NCBI GenBank assembly: GCA_000403255.2
Contig: KE159597.1
Location: 62,001 to 126,000, forward strand
Direction: 5' to 3'
Source: Lachnospiraceae bacterium 3-1
Lineage (GTDB): Bacteria; Bacillota; Clostridia; Lachnospirales; Lachnospiraceae
DNA length: 64,000 nt
Below the pieces are notes generated by a model, which was given only the letters and a program-made list of their open reading frames with translations, had not been told where the DNA came from and did not search any database. The first letter of the stretch is position 1. Every line of letters starts with the position of its first letter. A program made the position numbers and the translations under genes. This document shows, piece after piece, positions 1 to 8,365 of this stretch.

Positions 1-216
1 GTGAAAGAAAAGCAGAACGGGGAGGTGGTTCTGATTTCCAGAAATCAGAAATTGAATTTTCGTTTCCATAATCCAAATAAGCCCGAGGATACGGCTGATT
101 ACATACTTAAGATTTTTATGGAGGTAAATCAGAAAAAATTTGACCAGATTTTGCAAGAGAGAAAATTAAAATGTACGAATAGAAAAGGACAGGAAAAGGA
201 CCGCTGCATTGTGTAG
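1..216 (+). CDS. Small hypothetical protein upstream of a serine recombinase (possibly partial)
   Basis: A 71-residue frame opens with GTG at the first base of the window, so the true start may lie further left. The middle of the protein (RFHNPN..., then DTADYILKIFMEVN) is compact and looks like a real fold. Small proteins of this kind often sit just ahead of large serine recombinases in clostridial elements, which fits the recombinase at 476. I do not recognise a characterised function. The stop codon lies inside a terminator hairpin, so this gene probably ends its own transcript. Confidence 0.55.
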   Translation: MKEKQNGEVVLISRNQKLNFRFHNPNKPEDTADYILKIFMEVNQKKFDQILQERKLKCTNRKGQEKDRCIV

Positions 217-226
217 CGGTTTTTTA
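200..226 (+). terminator. Intrinsic terminator of the first small gene
   Basis: ACCGCT (200-205) pairs with AGCGGT (215-220) and is followed by a TTTTTATT tract. The hairpin overlaps the stop codon of the 1-216 gene. Confidence 0.7.
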
Positions 227-279
227 TTCTATAGGAAAGACCTTGTCATGCTAATGCGTGAAAGTGTCTTCCTATAGAA
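227..279. repeat. Dispersed 53-nt palindromic repeat, copy 1
   Basis: Outer arms TTCTATAGGAAAGA and TCTTCCTATAGAA enclose CCTTGTCATGCTAATGCGTG. Related units lie at 2663-2715, 2811-2864 and 4965-5015. All share AGACCTTGTCA. Copies 1 to 3 each directly follow a terminator T-run, so the unit may act as a second bidirectional hairpin or be a small palindromic mobile unit. Confidence 0.75.
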
Positions 280-475
280 TAAAAAATAATATGCGCACTC
301 GTGCAAATAGAAGATGTCACTGTGTGACCGCACTCGGCGCAGCAAATCGTCCAAGTCCCTCATGAATGAGGGATTTAGGGAGCCCCAGCGGACTTGTCCG
401 CTTTGTTCTCTTAATGAGGCTAGGGTGTCAAAAGCACCCGAATCTTAATATCAAATAAACAGAAAGGAACAATCT
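280..475 (+). other. Intergenic leader of the serine recombinase, with hairpins
   Basis: No convincing gene is seen. Two perfect short hairpins are present: TCCCTCAT/ATGAGGGA (357-374) and AGCGGACTTGTCCGCT (387-402). They sit 75-120 nt ahead of the recombinase start and could be part of its leader RNA or its attachment site. The ribosome site is the AAAGGAAC just upstream of 476. Confidence 0.4.
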
Positions 476-2002
476 ATGAATGTAGCAGCATATTGTCGAG
501 TTTCTACCGATAAATCCGATCAGCTTAACAGTCTGGAAGCGCAAAAGAAATTTTTTACGGAATATACCGAAAAGAATGGACATAATCTTGTCCGTTTATA
601 TGCAGATGAGGGAATATCTGGAACAAAAATCAAGAACCGAAAAGAATTTCTAAGACTTATGGGTGATGCACAGCAGGACTTATTTGATATGGTAGTGGTA
701 AAGGATATTTCTAGATTTGCCAGAAACACAGTAGATTTGTTGCAAAGCATAAGGACTTTAAAGGCATTGGGAATAGAGACAACCTTTTTAACTGCAAATA
801 TGACGGTTTTGGGACAGTCTGAATTTGTCCTGACGATATTCGGGGCTCTGGCACAGGAGGAAAGCGCCAACACCTCAAAACGTGTGAAATTCGGCAAGAA
901 ACTGAATGCAGAAAAAGGACGTGTTCCTAATTTTGTGTATGGATATGACAAAACCAATGGAGATTATTTTAATCTTGAAATCAATCAGGAAGAAGCAAAA
1001 ATTGTTTGTCAAATATATGACTGGTATATCAGGGAGGGATACGGCGCATCTAAAATTGCCAATATGCTCAATGAGAAAGGTTTAAAAACTAAGCGCAACT
1101 GTAACTGGAGCCAGAATGCAATCTGCCGGATTCTTACCAATGAACTGTATACCGGAAAAATTATAAATGGAAAGCAGGAGGTTACAGATTTTCTTACCAG
1201 TAAGAGGGAAAATAAGGATGAATCAGAATGGATGGTGACAGAAAGAGAGGATTTGCGTATTATTGGGCCAAAACAGTTTGCCCGGGCACAGGAAATTTTG
1301 CATGGACGTCGCGCTGCATTTCAGGTAAAGCATGAACGTCAAAGCAATAAATATCTGTTCAGTACTTTAATCAAATGTAAGGAATGCGGATGGTCATTCC
1401 GGCGTACTGTCCGTACCTACCAAAACACATATATTCGATGGGTGTGTTCTGGACATAATGGAAAGGGTGCAAAAAGCTGTCCCAATGCAATAACCATGGA
1501 TGAAGATAAACTAATACAGGCATTGGAAGAATATTTCACTGAATTATTAAAGAAAAAGAAAAACGTAATCAATCGTGTGGTGAAAGAATTTACAAAGGTA
1601 TACAAAGCCAAGGACGATAATGAAAATTACGAAAAGGAATTAAACGCCCAGCTTGCTAAGATGAAAAAAATGCGTCAGAAATATATGGATATGTATACTG
1701 ACGATTTAATTAGCCGTCAGGAATTGAATGATAAAATTGGAGGTATGAAATCAGAAATAGAGCGGCTGGAGAATGATTTGAAATTGGTGGGAAACAATCT
1801 TGACAAAGGAGAACAGTTGGAAGAGCTTTTAAAGAAAACTTTTGGGACAATTGAGGATGTAACCTCCGTTGGTGACATGACAAATGAACAGCTCAAACAG
1901 ATTGTAAAGAAAATAGAAGTAGACAAGGAAGGAAACGTAGATATTTATTTGAGCCTGTTTGGGGAGTTAGGACTGGAGGAGTCTGTGCTGCTTGTAGAGT
2001 GA
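476..2002 (+). CDS. Large serine recombinase (resolvase/invertase family)
   Basis: This 508-residue protein has a resolvase catalytic domain in the first 140 residues (AAYCRVSTDKSDQ, with the catalytic Ser in CRVS, and VVVKDISRFARN). A 'recombinase' domain follows (KIANMLNEKG, NELYTGKI), then a zinc ribbon (LIKCKECGWSFR ... WVCSGH, with Cys pairs) and a coiled-coil C-terminus rich in Lys/Glu. Length and order match large serine integrases that insert and excise elements through att sites. It is much lower in GC than the recombinases further right, so it is an unrelated acquisition. The element it belongs to probably extends left of the window. Confidence 0.93.
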   Translation: MNVAAYCRVSTDKSDQLNSLEAQKKFFTEYTEKNGHNLVRLYADEGISGTKIKNRKEFLRLMGDAQQDLFDMVVVKDISRFARNTVDLLQSIRTLKALGIETTFLTANMTVLGQSEFVLTIFGALAQEESANTSKRVKFGKKLNAEKGRVPNFVYGYDKTNGDYFNLEINQEEAKIVCQIYDWYIREGYGASKIANMLNEKGLKTKRNCNWSQNAICRILTNELYTGKIINGKQEVTDFLTSKRENKDESEWMVTEREDLRIIGPKQFARAQEILHGRRAAFQVKHERQSNKYLFSTLIKCKECGWSFRRTVRTYQNTYIRWVCSGHNGKGAKSCPNAITMDEDKLIQALEEYFTELLKKKKNVINRVVKEFTKVYKAKDDNENYEKELNAQLAKMKKMRQKYMDMYTDDLISRQELNDKIGGMKSEIERLENDLKLVGNNLDKGEQLEELLKKTFGTIEDVTSVGDMTNEQLKQIVKKIEVDKEGNVDIYLSLFGELGLEESVLLVE

Positions 2003-2027
2003 GAAGCAGACAATAACGTTCTAATTA

Positions 2028-2189
2028 GTGATTACCATACATAAAGACGTAACAGAACGTCTCATGCAAATCAATCCAGCTCTTGCAAATCAGGCAAGAA
2101 AGGTATTGGATGTAAATAAATCAGAAAGGCATATTAGGGGCGGTCTGGCAACCAGGGAAAAGTATCTGCATCAGAAGGGAATTGTCTGA
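2028..2189 (+). pseudogene. C-terminal remnant of an unidentified gene
   Basis: A 53-codon frame follows an in-frame stop at 2022-2024. It reads VITIHKDVTERLMQINPALA and later SERHIRGGLATREKYLHQKG. The HIRGGLATREKYL tail has the look of a conserved protein end, but no ribosome site or N-terminal portion is present. It may be the distal piece of a host gene split by the recombinase element to its left. Function not recognised. Confidence 0.4.
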
Positions 2190-2200
2190 AAGGTACTGGA

Positions 2201-2262
2201 AAGAAAAGGATGGATAAGTTTTGTACCGTAAAAGATACTGGTCTGTCCTTTTCTTATTCGAT
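2201..2262 (+). terminator. Terminator-like inverted repeat
   Basis: AAGAAAAGGA (2201-2210) pairs with TCCTTTTCTT (2246-2255). The inner part also contains AGATACT-type complementarity. It lies directly after the gene remnant and before the T-box leader. Confidence 0.45.
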
Positions 2263-2334
2263 ATTAAAATAAATCAATAAAACTGATTAAAATTATCACT
2301 ATACAATTTAAAAGATCTGTGTTAAGATAAAACC

Positions 2335-2660
2335 CGTGAAAAGCGAAGAAAGGGAAGAGTAGCTGTAAAGGAACACACAGAGAGCCATTGGTGGTGGAAA
2401 ATGGCAGGGACAATACAGTGAACTGGCCCTGGAGCTTCCGGCTGAAGGATGCAGCATGGAACAATAGAAGAATTCCATATTCTTTGGTGTAAGGCACAGG
2501 AGAAGCAAAAGTAAGTCAGGACGGGTTCTCCCGTTACAGAGATAGGTGTAGAAGCGCCGATAAGTGCATGTGAATACATGAAGCAGAGTGGTACCGCGCA
2601 AGATTATGATATCTTTCGTCTCTATTGTCCCCTTGGGATGGTAGATATGAAAGATTTTTT
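2335..2660 (+). promoter_or_regulatory. T-box leader (probable leucine specificity) upstream of leuA
   Basis: Hallmarks in order: GGGAAGAGTAG (stem I base), AGAGAGCC...GGTGGTGGAAAATGGC (stem I apical region), GAACTGG (specifier-loop region), the conserved T-box core GAGTGGTACCGCG ending at 2598, and a terminator in which ATCTTTC (2611-2617) pairs with GAAAGAT (2649-2655) before seven T residues. If the specifier follows GAA, it is CTG at 2423-2425, a leucine codon, which fits the 2-isopropylmalate synthase downstream. Uncharged tRNA should stabilise the antiterminator and allow read-through into leuA. The specifier assignment is inferred; the T-box itself is clear. Confidence 0.88.
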
Positions 2661-2662
2661 TG

Positions 2663-2715
2663 TTCTATAGGAAAGACCTTGTCACGCTAACGCGTGAAAG
2701 TATCTTTCCTATAGA
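2663..2715. repeat. Dispersed 53-nt palindromic repeat, copy 2
   Basis: Same length and architecture as 227-279: TTCTATAGGAAAGACC at one end, CTTTCCTATAGAA at the other, and GTCACGCTAACGCGTGA in the middle. It follows the T-box terminator T-run immediately, so any read-through leuA transcript must pass it. Confidence 0.75.
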
Positions 2716-2782
2716 ATAAAAAAGTTCTTATCGCACTGCGGCGGGTATGAAATTTGTCGCAAAGCGACCCGCCGTAGGCGGA

Positions 2783-2809
2783 GAATCCTGCAAAGCAGGA
2801 TTCTTTCTT
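2783..2809 (+). terminator. Perfect hairpin with T-rich tail between T-box and leuA
   Basis: GAATCCTGC (2783-2791), AAA loop, GCAGGATTC (2795-2803), then TTTCTT. It is a second potential terminator in the leuA leader, about 125 nt downstream of the T-box terminator. Confidence 0.55.
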
Positions 2810-2810
2810 G

Positions 2811-2864
2811 TTCGATCAAAAAGACCTTGTCACGCGAAAGTATGAAAGTGTCTTTTCGATGGAA
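2811..2864. repeat. Dispersed palindromic repeat, divergent copy
   Basis: Arms TTCGATCAAAAAGAC and GTCTTTTCGATGGAA enclose CTTGTCACGCGAAAGTATG. The centre matches the 53-nt repeat family, but the arms have changed in a paired way. Confidence 0.6.
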
Positions 2865-2895
2865 GAACTCTTAATTTTATTATGGAGGATGGAAA

Positions 2896-4896
2896 ATGAA
2901 GAATTTTGAAAAATACGAAAGACAATATTTTATGCCCCCAGAAGTTACCTATGACTGGGTGAAAAAAGAGTATATCACTGCTCCGCCCATTTGGTGTAGT
3001 GTAGATTTGCGAGATGGGAATCAGGCGTTGATTGAGCCTATGAGCCTGGAAGAAAAGCTGGAATTTTTTCAATTATTAGTGGAAGTAGGATTTAAGGAAA
3101 TAGAAGTAGGATTTCCGGCGGCGTCTGAAACTGAGTACAATTTTATGCGGGCATTGATCGAACGTGATATGATACCAGATGACGTGACAGTTCAGGTGCT
3201 GACACAGGCAAGAGAGCATATTATCCGCAAGACTTTTGAGGCAGTAAAGGGCGCTCCTCATGCAGTTGTACATCTTTATAATTCTACTTCACTGGCACAG
3301 CGGGAACAGGTATTTAAAAAGAGTAAAAAGGAGATTCTTGATATTGCAGTCAGCGGCGCCAAGCTGCTCAAAGAGCTGGCAGAGGAAACAGATGGGAATT
3401 TTACCTTTGAATACAGTCCAGAAAGTTTTTCGGGGACAGAGGTGGATTATGCACTTGAGGTATGTAACGCAGTTCTTGATATATGGCAGCCCACGCCAGA
3501 ACAAAAAGCAATCATCAACCTTCCCACCACAGTGGAAAATGCAATGCCTCATATTTTTGCAGGGCAGGTGGAATATATGAGTAAGCATATGAAATATCGG
3601 GAAAATGTAGTGCTTTCTCTGCATCCCCATAATGACAGAGGGGTTGGGGTTTGCGATGCAGAATTTGGCATCCTGGCAGGAGCAGACCGTATAGAGGGAA
3701 CCTTGTTTGGAAACGGAGAGCGTACGGGAAATGTGGATATTGTAACGCTTGCCATGAATATGTTCTCTCATGGGGTCGATCCGAAATTGGACTTTAGCAA
3801 TATGTCTAAAATTGCGGAAACTTATGAACGCTGCACCCGTATGCAGGTTTCACCCAGGCAGCCTTATGCAGGGGAATTGGTATTTACCGCTTTTTCTGGT
3901 TCCCACCAGGATGCCATTGCCAAAGGAATGGCTTACAGGGAAGAATGCTTGGATGGCGCATGGACTGTGCCTTACCTGCCCATTGATCCGCGGGATGTGG
4001 GACGGACTTATGACTCAGATGTTATCCGTATTAACAGCCAGTCGGGGAAAGGCGGCGTAGGCTATATCCTCAAACAGAATTATGGCATTACGATTCCAGA
4101 CAAGATGAAGGAGGAGGTTGGATATACGGTAAAAGGGGTGTCAGATCATCAGCATATGGAATTGTCCCCCTCCCGCGTATATGAGATTTTTGAAGAGCAT
4201 TATGTGAACAATATGCCTCATTTTCAGATTTCAGAATGCCATTTCCGGCAAAAAAATGGAATATTGGCTGAGGTGACCATTTGTCATGGAGGACAAAAGC
4301 GCAATGTAACAGGTAACGGAAATGGACGTCTGGATGCAGTGAGCAATGCTTTAAAACAGTATTTTAATGTGAGTTATGAACTGTCTGTTTATGAAGAGCA
4401 CTCGTTGTCCCGAGGGTCTTCAGCAAAAGCGATGTCCTATATGGGAATTTCCTGTCATAATCAATTGTACTGGGGAGTGGGAATTGATGAGGATATTATC
4501 AAATCTTCCATTGAAGCTCTCTGTGTGGCGGTCAATAAGCTGGAGCAGATTCAGCAGGCGGATCAGTGCAGAGATGAGCGGTTGAATGGAATTATGAATT
4601 ACATCCAGGAACATTATCTGACTGTGACATTGGATGAGCTTGCAGAAAAAATGCATTTGTCAAAGCCTTATCTTTCTAAGTATATCAGGGAAAAATCGGG
4701 AAAAACCTTTGGCGATATTGTCAAAAACGTGCGCATGAAAAAGGCACGTACTTTGCTGAAAAATACCAGCATGACAGTAGAAAATATTGCAGATAGTGTA
4801 GGGTATCAGAACGTAGAGCATTTTAACCGCCTGTTTAAAAAAAGGTATGGAATGACGCCAGTACAGTATCGAAATAGAGAGCAGAATGTGAAATAA
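2896..4896 (+). CDS. leuA: 2-isopropylmalate synthase fused to a C-terminal AraC-type DNA-binding domain
   Basis: The enzyme condenses acetyl-CoA with 2-oxoisovalerate, the first committed step of leucine synthesis. The TIM-barrel (residues about 30-310) has [11 protein letters not shown] and the metal-binding LHPHNDRG, followed by [13 protein letters not shown] LeuA allosteric/dimer domain spans about 420-545. From about 560 to 662 there is a complete AraC double helix-turn-helix: [20 protein letters not shown], then a second helix pair ending [18 protein letters not shown]. Ordinary LeuA of this long type ends near 550-560, so about 100 residues are extra. The fusion is uninterrupted in one frame. 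Ribosome site GGAGG at 2884-2888. It is controlled by the T-box upstream. That the protein also binds DNA is an inference. Confidence 0.95.
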   Translation: MKNFEKYERQYFMPPEVTYDWVKKEYITAPPIWCSVDLRDGNQALIEPMSLEEKLEFFQLLVEVGFKEIEVGFPAASETEYNFMRALIERDMIPDDVTVQVLTQAREHIIRKTFEAVKGAPHAVVHLYNSTSLAQREQVFKKSKKEILDIAVSGAKLLKELAEETDGNFTFEYSPESFSGTEVDYALEVCNAVLDIWQPTPEQKAIINLPTTVENAMPHIFAGQVEYMSKHMKYRENVVLSLHPHNDRGVGVCDAEFGILAGADRIEGTLFGNGERTGNVDIVTLAMNMFSHGVDPKLDFSNMSKIAETYERCTRMQVSPRQPYAGELVFTAFSGSHQDAIAKGMAYREECLDGAWTVPYLPIDPRDVGRTYDSDVIRINSQSGKGGVGYILKQNYGITIPDKMKEEVGYTVKGVSDHQHMELSPSRVYEIFEEHYVNNMPHFQISECHFRQKNGILAEVTICHGGQKRNVTGNGNGRLDAVSNALKQYFNVSYELSVYEEHSLSRGSSAKAMSYMGISCHNQLYWGVGIDEDIIKSSIEALCVAVNKLEQIQQADQCRDERLNGIMNYIQEHYLTVTLDELAEKMHLSKPYLSKYIREKSGKTFGDIVKNVRMKKARTLLKNTSMTVENIADSVGYQNVEHFNRLFKKRYGMTPVQYRNREQNVK

Positions 4897-4917
4897 GAAA
4901 ACATAGTTTTAAATAAG

Positions 4918-4964
4918 GGCTATATATTTGGTGATGGAAAACACCGGATATATGGCTTTTTTTA
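4918..4964 (+). terminator. Terminator after leuA
   Basis: GCTATATATTTGGTG pairs with CACCGGATATATGGC and is followed by seven T residues. The dispersed repeat follows directly. Confidence 0.8.
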
Positions 4965-5015
4965 TTCTATAGGAAAGACCTTGTCACGCTAACGCGTGAA
5001 AGTATATTTCCTAAT
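4965..5015. repeat. Dispersed palindromic repeat, copy 3 (right arm decayed)
   Basis: Starts TTCTATAGGAAAGACC and keeps TTGTCACGCTAACGCGTGA, but the right arm reads TATTTCCTAATATA instead of CTTTCCTATAGAA. The following 5016-5123 is very AT-rich, with TATAAT at 5092-5097 as a likely -10 for the next gene. Confidence 0.6.
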
Positions 5016-5123
5016 ATATTGAGTGTATAATTATATAGTATATATAATTATACTGTATATAAATAAAATGTTTATTTTTCTAATATTTGGGTATAATGTG
5101 TCTAAATAGAAAGAGGTACATAT

Positions 5124-5351
5124 ATGAAGTATTTACATATTAGAATTGTAGAATTGCTGCAGGAGAAGCAAATAAGTAAAACGAGAATTTGTAAAGATTT
5201 GGATTTACAGAGAGGAAATTTTAACAGATATTGCAGGGATGAATTTCAGAGAATTGATGCAAATTTAATTATCAAGCTGTGTGAATATCTTGGTTGTGAT
5301 ATTACAGATTTATTAGAGATTAGAGAAAAAGACAATACAGATGATACATAA
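5124..5351 (+). CDS. Small XRE/Cro-type helix-turn-helix regulator
   Basis: A 75-residue protein that is almost wholly a helix-turn-helix domain: VELLQEKQISKTRICKDLDL, later LIIKLCEYLGCDITDLLEI, which is the typical end of the YozG/HTH_26-like class. The ribosome site is AAAGAGG a few bases upstream. It is a probable DNA-binding repressor, with no partner evident. The gene stands alone between two terminator-bounded units and is very AT-rich, like its flanks. Confidence 0.8.
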   Translation: MKYLHIRIVELLQEKQISKTRICKDLDLQRGNFNRYCRDEFQRIDANLIIKLCEYLGCDITDLLEIREKDNTDDT

Positions 5352-5581
5352 TATGGAATCTGATTTGTTATGGGTGCCGCTGGATTGGGATACGCTTAAT
5401 TATAGAAGGGCAGTCAGGTGAATCAAGCATTACTCTTTCGGAGCGCTTTCATCTTTTGAAAAGTCAGAAGAAACGAATTCTTATTTGCCATATCAAAGGA
5501 CGTTTCTTTTGGAAAATTTTTTACAGAGTGTTTCTTAAGAAGCAAGAAATAGAATGAAACAGAGAATTTGTGGTTTTTCTC
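5352..5581 (+). other. Intergenic region before the guaA promoter
   Basis: No gene is supported. AGAAACG and CGTTTCT around 5468-5514 can pair over a 25-nt loop and are followed by a T-rich stretch, so this may be the terminator of the small regulator. No purine riboswitch core was found. Confidence 0.35.
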
Positions 5582-5610
5582 TTGTAAATATAAAACTCCT
5601 CCGATATAAT
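5582..5610 (+). promoter_or_regulatory. Sigma-A-type promoter of guaA
   Basis: TTGTAA (5582-5587), a 17-nt spacer, TATAAT (5605-5610). The -10 lies in the loop of a short inverted repeat, CTCCTC / GAGGAG. It is 76 nt upstream of the start codon. Confidence 0.75.
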
Positions 5611-5686
5611 GAGGAGAAAGAAGCTGTTTTGAAGAAAAGAATTTCTATGCGGCATAAAAGAGAATGAAAGACAGGAGGAAAAAATT

Positions 5687-7228
5687 TTGGCTAGAGAGAC
5701 AGTGATTGTCCTTGATTTTGGTGGACAGTATAATCAGCTTATTGCTCGCCGTGTGCGGGAATGCAACGTATACTGCGAAGTAAAGCCTTATACTATGAGC
5801 TTGGATGAAATTAAGGCTATGAATCCAAAGGGAATTATTTTTACCGGAGGGCCAAACAGTGTTTATGAAGAAACGTCGCCTCACTACCCGAAAGAGATTT
5901 TTGAATTGGGGATACCTATTTTGGGAATTTGCTATGGATCACAGTTAATGGCATATCTTCTTGGGGGAACGGTGAAGACTGCTCCAGTGAGTGAATATGG
6001 ACATACAGAAGTGGAAATAGATACGAAGGATATTATATTTGAAGGCGTATCTTCAAACAGTGTTTGCTGGATGAGCCATACAGATTATATTGCTGAGGCG
6101 CCAGAAGGGTTCCAGGTTATAGCGCATACCCCTGTCTGCCCAATTGCTGCAATGTCATTTCCAGAGAAGAAATTATATGCAACTCAATTCCATCCAGAAG
6201 TGATGCATACCAAGGAAGGCATGAAAATGCTTGAAAATTTTGTTTATAAAGTGTGTGGTTGTGCTGGGGATTGGAAAATGGGTTCTTTTGTGGAATCTAC
6301 GATTGAGAGTTTGCGGGAAAAAATTGGCGATGGCAAAGTTCTATGTGCTTTGTCTGGCGGCGTGGATTCTTCCGTAGCGGCAGTCTTGCTTTCCAAGGCA
6401 GTTGGCAGGCAGTTGACTTGCGTGTTTGTAGATCATGGTCTGCTACGTAAAAATGAAGGCGATGAAGTGGAGGCAGTGTTTGGACCGAATGGAGCTTATG
6501 AACTGAATTTTATCCGGGTCAATGCGCAGCAAAGATACTATGAAAAACTAAAAGGGATCACTGAGCCAGAAGAGAAGCGCAAAATTATTGGAGCGGAATT
6601 TATTCGTGTATTTGAGGAAGAAGCGCAAAAAATCGGTGCAGTGGATTTTCTGGTGCAGGGAACGATTTATCCAGACGTGATAGAATCGGGGCTTGGAAAA
6701 TCTGCAGTGATAAAATCCCATCACAATGTAGGAGGACTTCCGGATGTGGTGGACTTTAAAGAAATTATTGAACCTTTGCGTATGCTTTTTAAGGATGAGG
6801 TGCGCAAAGCTGGGCTGGAGCTTGGCATTCCAAAACATCTGGTATTTCGTCAACCATTCCCTGGGCCTGGACTTGGCATTCGTATTATTGGCGAGGTTAC
6901 CGAAGAAAAAGTAAAAATTGTGCAGGAGGCGGACTACATTTACCGGGAAGAAATTGCAAAAGCGGGATTAGATCAAGAGCTTGGTCAGTATTTTGCAGCA
7001 CTGACAAATATGCGTTCTGTGGGTGTTATGGGAGATTTTCGAACCTATGATTATGCGGTTGCGCTGCGGGCTGTGAATACTTCTGATTTTATGACTGCTG
7101 AGGCAGCACAGATTCCTTGGGAGGTATTAAATAAGGTTACGAACCGGATTGTGAATGAGGTGAAGGGGGTGAACCGGGTGGTTTATGACTGTACTGGGAA
7201 GCCACCAGGGACGATTGAGTTCGAATAA
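5687..7228 (+). CDS. guaA: GMP synthase (glutamine-hydrolysing)
   Basis: Converts XMP to GMP using glutamine and ATP in purine synthesis. The 513 residues carry a class I amidotransferase domain (nucleophile Cys in LGICYGSQ near residue 82, with the QFHPEV histidine/glutamate pair), an ATP pyrophosphatase P-loop (LSGGVDSS near 224) and the GMPS dimer domain to the end. Start is TTG at 5687, with AGGAGG 8 nt upstream. The last codons (KPPGTIEFE) differ from the more usual ...TIEWE. This is expected where an element has integrated at the 3' end, a well-known integration target in Firmicutes, and the element-A genes follow at once. Confidence 0.97.
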   Translation: MARETVIVLDFGGQYNQLIARRVRECNVYCEVKPYTMSLDEIKAMNPKGIIFTGGPNSVYEETSPHYPKEIFELGIPILGICYGSQLMAYLLGGTVKTAPVSEYGHTEVEIDTKDIIFEGVSSNSVCWMSHTDYIAEAPEGFQVIAHTPVCPIAAMSFPEKKLYATQFHPEVMHTKEGMKMLENFVYKVCGCAGDWKMGSFVESTIESLREKIGDGKVLCALSGGVDSSVAAVLLSKAVGRQLTCVFVDHGLLRKNEGDEVEAVFGPNGAYELNFIRVNAQQRYYEKLKGITEPEEKRKIIGAEFIRVFEEEAQKIGAVDFLVQGTIYPDVIESGLGKSAVIKSHHNVGGLPDVVDFKEIIEPLRMLFKDEVRKAGLELGIPKHLVFRQPFPGPGLGIRIIGEVTEEKVKIVQEADYIYREEIAKAGLDQELGQYFAALTNMRSVGVMGDFRTYDYAVALRAVNTSDFMTAEAAQIPWEVLNKVTNRIVNEVKGVNRVVYDCTGKPPGTIEFE

Positions 7229-7310
7229 ACAAAAATGCTTAGTAAATCCAGTGTTTATGCGGGTTTGCGGACTTTTGAAAGGTCTTTTGATAACAAATTG
7301 ATAACAGTTG
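7190..7310. other. Probable left attachment region of element A at the guaA 3' end
   Basis: The guaA stop is followed at 7230 by CAAAAATGCTTAG, a 13-mer that recurs in the element-A control region. Two direct TTGATAACA repeats (7287-7295 and 7299-7307, 12-bp period) resemble integrase arm sites. The right boundary lies outside the window, so the exact core cannot be fixed here. Confidence 0.45.
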
Positions 7311-7401
7311 TTTGAGTGCGATTATTCTTACTGTCAAGTGGTTTGTTGGTGGGGGAATGATTTGCAAGAGGTTTGGATGGCTGAAATAAATCCATATTAG
7401 A

Positions 7402-7447
7402 AACGCCCTTAGCTGTGGGTAGTAACTCATGGCTAAGGGCGTTTTTT
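7402..7447. terminator. Strong bidirectional terminator
   Basis: AACGCCCTTAGC (7402-7413) pairs perfectly with GCTAAGGGCGTT (7432-7443), with T-runs on the plus side. It lies between guaA and the convergent regulator gene at 7458-7988. Confidence 0.8.
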
Positions 7448-7457
7448 GTCGTGCTTG

Positions 7458-7988
7458 TCAATCGGTTTTCAGTTTGTCCTTGAACGCTTTGGCTAAGGTA
7501 TCGCTCAATTCCTTAGAGGAGACTTTCGCCCAATGCTGCGTGGTGTCAAACTTCGGATAATTGTACCGCCACTGGTCGTAATTTTCCCTGCTGATTTCCT
7601 CGGAAGAGAGCTTGTCCGCCTGCTCTTTCCAAGCGCAGAGCATTTTCAGCAGCTCGTCGGCGTTCTTGCTTTTGTCTTTGCTGACTTTTAAGCAGATTTC
7701 ACCGTCTGATTCACTGACGGTAAGACCGTAAATGTCCTCAAGGGTAAATAAGGTGTGCATAAGCCCGATGTAACTGTCAATGTCGGGTATGTCCAGAGCC
7801 TGCGGCGCAACGTCCAGAGCCTGCGCCAGTGCAGCCGTCAAGTCTGCCTTTGGCTTGCGTGAGCCAGTTTCATACTGTGCCAGACGCACGTCTGCGCTCC
7901 GTTCGGGAAAACCGACAAGCATACCAAGGTATTTCTGTGTCATGCCCCGCATGATGCGGAAAAAATGTATTCTTTCGCCAATCGCCAT
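7458..7988 (-). CDS. XRE-family regulator of element A
   Basis: A 176-residue protein with an N-terminal helix-turn-helix (GERIHFFRIMRGMTQKYLGM, then RLAQYETGSRKPKADLTAAL) and a longer C-terminal part of unknown fold. It is divergent from the excisionase and integrase genes, so it is probably the element's master repressor. The repeated CAAAAAYGYTTAG motif in the shared promoter region is its likely operator. Start ATG at 7988, preceded by an AAGGAG-type site. Confidence 0.82.
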   Translation of the reverse strand: MAIGERIHFFRIMRGMTQKYLGMLVGFPERSADVRLAQYETGSRKPKADLTAALAQALDVAPQALDIPDIDSYIGLMHTLFTLEDIYGLTVSESDGEICLKVSKDKSKNADELLKMLCAWKEQADKLSSEEISRENYDQWRYNYPKFDTTQHWAKVSSKELSDTLAKAFKDKLKTD

Positions 7989-8094
7989 AATGTTTCACTC
8001 CTTGTTCGTATGTTTATAAGGAGTATAGCATATATGCTTAGAAAAAGTCAAGAATAAGCGAAACAAAAAAGTTTAATATTTTCTTGCAAACCTA

Positions 8095-8144
8095 TTGACA
8101 GTAGCAAAAATGTTTAGTATTATGAATTAAGCAAAAACGCTTAG
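8095..8144 (+). promoter_or_regulatory. Excisionase/integrase promoter with repeated operator-like 13-mers
   Basis: TTGACA (8095-8100), 17-nt spacer, TATTAT (8118-8123). CAAAAATGTTTAG (8105-8117) fills the spacer and CAAAAACGCTTAG (8132-8144) lies just downstream, 27 bp apart. A related ATGCTTAG is at 8034-8041. The placement would let a repressor block polymerase. Confidence 0.7.
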
Positions 8145-8164
8145 AAAGAGAAAGGAGAGGTTGT

Positions 8165-8365
8165 ATGGACAACAAATTTATCCGTGTGGACGAGGTGGCG
8201 CAAGAGCTTTCCATATCGAAGCCTTACGCCTACAAGCTCATTAAAAAGTTGAATGACGAGCTGAAGGAGCAGGGATTTATCACGATTGCAGGGAGAGTGA
8301 ACCGCCAGTATTTTCAAGAAAGGTTTTACGGGGCAGGAGAAAAACAGGGAAAGGAGATGGAGTAA
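8165..8365 (+). CDS. Excisionase-like small DNA-binding protein
   Basis: 66 residues with a MerR/excisionase-type helix-turn-helix at the N-terminus (RVDEVAQELSISKPYAYKLI) and a basic C-terminus. It sits immediately before the integrase (stop 8365, next start 8366). The ribosome site is AAAGGAGAGG. By position and fold it should act as the recombination directionality factor of the tyrosine integrase. Because the integrase is truncated, it is now probably without a partner. Confidence 0.75.
   Translation: MDNKFIRVDEVAQELSISKPYAYKLIKKLNDELKEQGFITIAGRVNRQYFQERFYGAGEKQGKEME

Noticed and set aside
5352-5686. Purine riboswitch upstream of guaA
   Set aside because: The conserved core and three-stem layout were not found; only a promoter and weak hairpins are present.
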